NCBI GenBank assembly: GCA_900074725.1
Contig: LT598456.1
Location: forward strand, 813,488 to 877,487
Reading direction: 5' to 3'
Origin: Lachancea dasiensis
Taxonomy: Eukaryota; Ascomycota; Saccharomycetes; Saccharomycetales; Saccharomycetaceae
Length of the DNA stretch: 64,000 nt
Of this stretch, positions 62,099-64,000 are shown one piece after another. The notes beneath the pieces are model-generated. The model saw only the letters and a program-made list of their open reading frames with translations. It ran no database searches and was not told where the DNA came from. The translations under genes were made by a program, and so were the position numbers. Numbering within the stretch: position 1 is the stretch's first letter; every line of letters begins with the position of its first letter.

Positions 62099-63757
62099 TT
62101 AAAGCTTTCCGACGCGACGCATTCCAGTTTCCATGTCACACCAGTAATATGCACCCACGGCAACTGTAAAGAGAAATGTGTTAGGAATATATGGCATTCG
62201 TGAATTACCTGTGCGATCACTGATTACCGCGACTAACAGAGGTTCTGACCAACCTGTCAGAAGACCAAGCATTATTTCGAGCCCGAAGAATTGGTTTTCT
62301 TTCTCCTTCGGCAACATGGTACTATAAAGCACACGATTTATTGCCCTGATAGCACTGCTGGTGCCCATAAATAATATAAGGCCCAACCAAAATTCCCACC
62401 TGTGTTTGTACCCGATGAAAATTTGGGAGCTTGCCCCCAAAGCGCCCCAGAAGTTGGCTAACCACCCAAAGAACAGTAAAGAAAACAAAGATTTTTTTAC
62501 GAGCTTGATATTGTCGGAGTTGGATGTCTTTTGACCAACAAAATTGTAAAGTAGCATCCACACCAGTGAGCCCAAGAGGGCCAAAATATTTGCCATCAGC
62601 TGCCATACGGTGTATTCGGCGTTAGAGGTTGTGATGCCGAGCGTAGAACGAAACATTAAGCCGTTTACTGAAAGAAAATTTGAAAACGAAATATTCCAAA
62701 GTACCCAAGCCACGACAAACTTCATTGCCTCCTTGTATTCCCAAAAATCACGAAAGATCTCCACGAGCTTGCAAAATGGCAGCTTCAAGAGCTGCGCAAA
62801 TAGTGGTTCTGTTTCATCCAACACTAATTGCCTCCCACGCAAAGAGGGTACAAAGCAAACTGATATGCCACCGACTACTACAGTCATCACACCGGCAGAG
62901 GATATTGCGATCAAATAGTTCCGCACATTTGTGCTATTAGGGCGCCCCACAGAGTAACTAATTATAGCGCCAACAATTAACGCTACGATACCACCAAGAT
63001 TGCCCATGATTAAGGCGAGAGCACTCACCTTGGATCCTCGTTCTAAGGCGATACTTCCTTTCCCATTCGCATAATAGGTCGACGTCACCTTTTGGGTAGC
63101 TGCAAACATAAATATCGGCACGTAAGAACCTTCGATGATTTGGTAAATTGTTTCGATCACCAACATCAAACAATAAATCACAGAGGCGGTAATCAAGGAG
63201 ACTGTCGTCTCTGAATCCAGTGCGGCAAAAGGACATGCCAATACTCCGAACACTACAATTGAAGCTAACAACAACCATTTCCGGTAATTGCTATAGTCGG
63301 CCACAGTCATTATCAAGGTAGCCACAAGGCCTTCCAAAGCTGTATAAATCGCTTTGAGGTACAACACGTATGTGTATTGTACAGTTGCCGCTCCGAAGCT
63401 AACATAGCAGTTGTCGCCCGTCGGTAGACACTTCAGCGTCGAATTTTTTTGGTGTCCCACAGCATGGGCAAGTGATTGAATAACGGCGGGTATGTATACT
63501 TTAGTCATAGAAGACGTGGGGCCCGTTGAAAAGCAAACCAGAAGCCAAGCGCAGAAAACTTCCCTTCTAGTCCACTTAGAGGACTCCTCTGTGGGTGCTT
63601 CTCTTTCGGCAGTGATGGTGATCCCGCTACCTCCTGCCCTGGATATGTCGACGTGCACAGCTGAATCAGTAACCACATTTTTATCTACTACCCGGTGACT
63701 TCCTTGAGGACCTATGGAATGATCATGCTCGGTCGCGTAGCGGCGTGCTAAATTCAT
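62099..63757 (-). CDS. ATG22: Atg22-like vacuolar amino-acid transporter
   Basis: A 552-residue protein with 10-12 membrane helices of the Atg22 branch of the major facilitator superfamily. Atg22 exports leucine and other amino acids from the vacuole after autophagic breakdown. Supporting blocks are the helix-1 region CFSTGPTSSMTKVYIPAVIQSLA, a Cys-containing lumenal loop after it (LKCLPTGDNC), and RAINRVLYSTMLPKEKENQFFGLE near the C-terminus, typical of the family. S. cerevisiae ATG22 lies elsewhere (chromosome III), so this could be a paralogue rather than the orthologue. The frame opens with TTG; the ATG at 63757 is used. Family fairly sure, exact identity less so. Confidence 0.7.
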   Translation of the reverse strand: MNLARRYATEHDHSIGPQGSHRVVDKNVVTDSAVHVDISRAGGSGITITAEREAPTEESSKWTRREVFCAWLLVCFSTGPTSSMTKVYIPAVIQSLAHAVGHQKNSTLKCLPTGDNCYVSFGAATVQYTYVLYLKAIYTALEGLVATLIMTVADYSNYRKWLLLASIVVFGVLACPFAALDSETTVSLITASVIYCLMLVIETIYQIIEGSYVPIFMFAATQKVTSTYYANGKGSIALERGSKVSALALIMGNLGGIVALIVGAIISYSVGRPNSTNVRNYLIAISSAGVMTVVVGGISVCFVPSLRGRQLVLDETEPLFAQLLKLPFCKLVEIFRDFWEYKEAMKFVVAWVLWNISFSNFLSVNGLMFRSTLGITTSNAEYTVWQLMANILALLGSLVWMLLYNFVGQKTSNSDNIKLVKKSLFSLLFFGWLANFWGALGASSQIFIGYKHRWEFWLGLILFMGTSSAIRAINRVLYSTMLPKEKENQFFGLEIMLGLLTGWSEPLLVAVISDRTGNSRMPYIPNTFLFTVAVGAYYWCDMETGMRRVGKL

Positions 63758-64000
63758 CAGCTTTGTGGTGCTATTCAAGTGAGCATTCTTGCTCCTGCAT
63801 GATGATTCTTCTTATAGTAATGTGTCCTGAAAAGTTTCATTTTGAGACTCAGTAGGTTATTTGCTACAATTGTCCAGCAGTAAATCTCCATTAAGGCTCG
63901 AAATTTAGGACTTTTTCCCCTTAGATGGAGGAACACATTTGTGACACGGGTGTATTGGTGGCCCGGTACAACTCAATGAATTGTAAATCTGGACATTAAT

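Overview
The window is nuclear DNA of a budding yeast of the family Saccharomycetaceae. Genes are dense, almost all without introns, on both strands, and translate with the standard code. Gene order is the best clue to the organism. Left part (3.1-35.4 kb): neighbours known from Saccharomyces cerevisiae chromosome IV (SLD5, PAC11, RIB3, VPS60, VPS72, VPS52) are interleaved, in conserved order and orientation, with neighbours from chromosome XV (WRS1, COQ3, HMI1, RFC4, TRM10, YPQ1, SPO21, MSH2, HAL9, MPD2) and chromosome II (the SPO21 duplicate YSW1, ARA1, TBS1, APD1). Right part (44-61.7 kb): a second chromosome XV block (DDP1, GET4, SEY1, SWT1, RPS28, GLN4, LCB4) is interleaved with chromosome XII (NEJ1, RED1, TMA7, YPT6). 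Single copies of genes that S. cerevisiae keeps split or doubled are what a species that branched off before the whole-genome duplication should show. The look is Lachancea-like, but the genus cannot be proved from this window.

Layout: 0-1.4 kb, a partial MCH2-like monocarboxylate transporter; 1.4-3.1 kb, no convincing gene; 3.1-6 kb, replication (SLD5) and dynein (PAC11); 6.1 kb, an arginine tRNA gene with an intron; 6.6-20.6 kb, housekeeping genes (riboflavin, tRNA charging, ESCRT-III, ubiquinone, SWR1 chromatin remodelling, mitochondrial helicase, GARP tether, clamp loader, tRNA methylation); 21.4-28.5 kb, YPQ1, SPO21 and MSH2; 29-35.4 kb, ARA1, HAL9/TBS1, APD1 and MPD2. Then comes the most accessory part, 35.6-43.3 kb: a Zn2Cys6 regulator diverging from two tandem SGE1-like drug exporters across a 1.66-kb control region. 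Position next to DDP1 makes the regulator a probable YRR1/PDR8 orthologue, so a multidrug regulator may sit beside its own targets. From 44 to 61.7 kb run DDP1, GET4, SEY1, NEJ1, SWT1, RPS28, RED1, GLN4, TMA7, YPT6 and LCB4. An Atg22-like vacuolar transporter closes the window.

Points of most interest: the regulator-exporter cluster with three perfect GTCACGTG sites in its shared promoter; a predicted 71-nt intron in the meiotic axis gene RED1, with a URS1 site just upstream of the proposed start; a 17-nt intron in tRNA-Arg(ACG), a tRNA that lacks an intron in S. cerevisiae; a roughly 1-kb hairpin-bearing stretch downstream of RPS28, whose S. cerevisiae counterpart RPS28B autoregulates through its 3' UTR; and an upstream reading frame overlapping the NEJ1 start. 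Several starts were moved inward from the longest open frame, because that frame begins at a non-ATG codon or extends past the conserved N-terminus.
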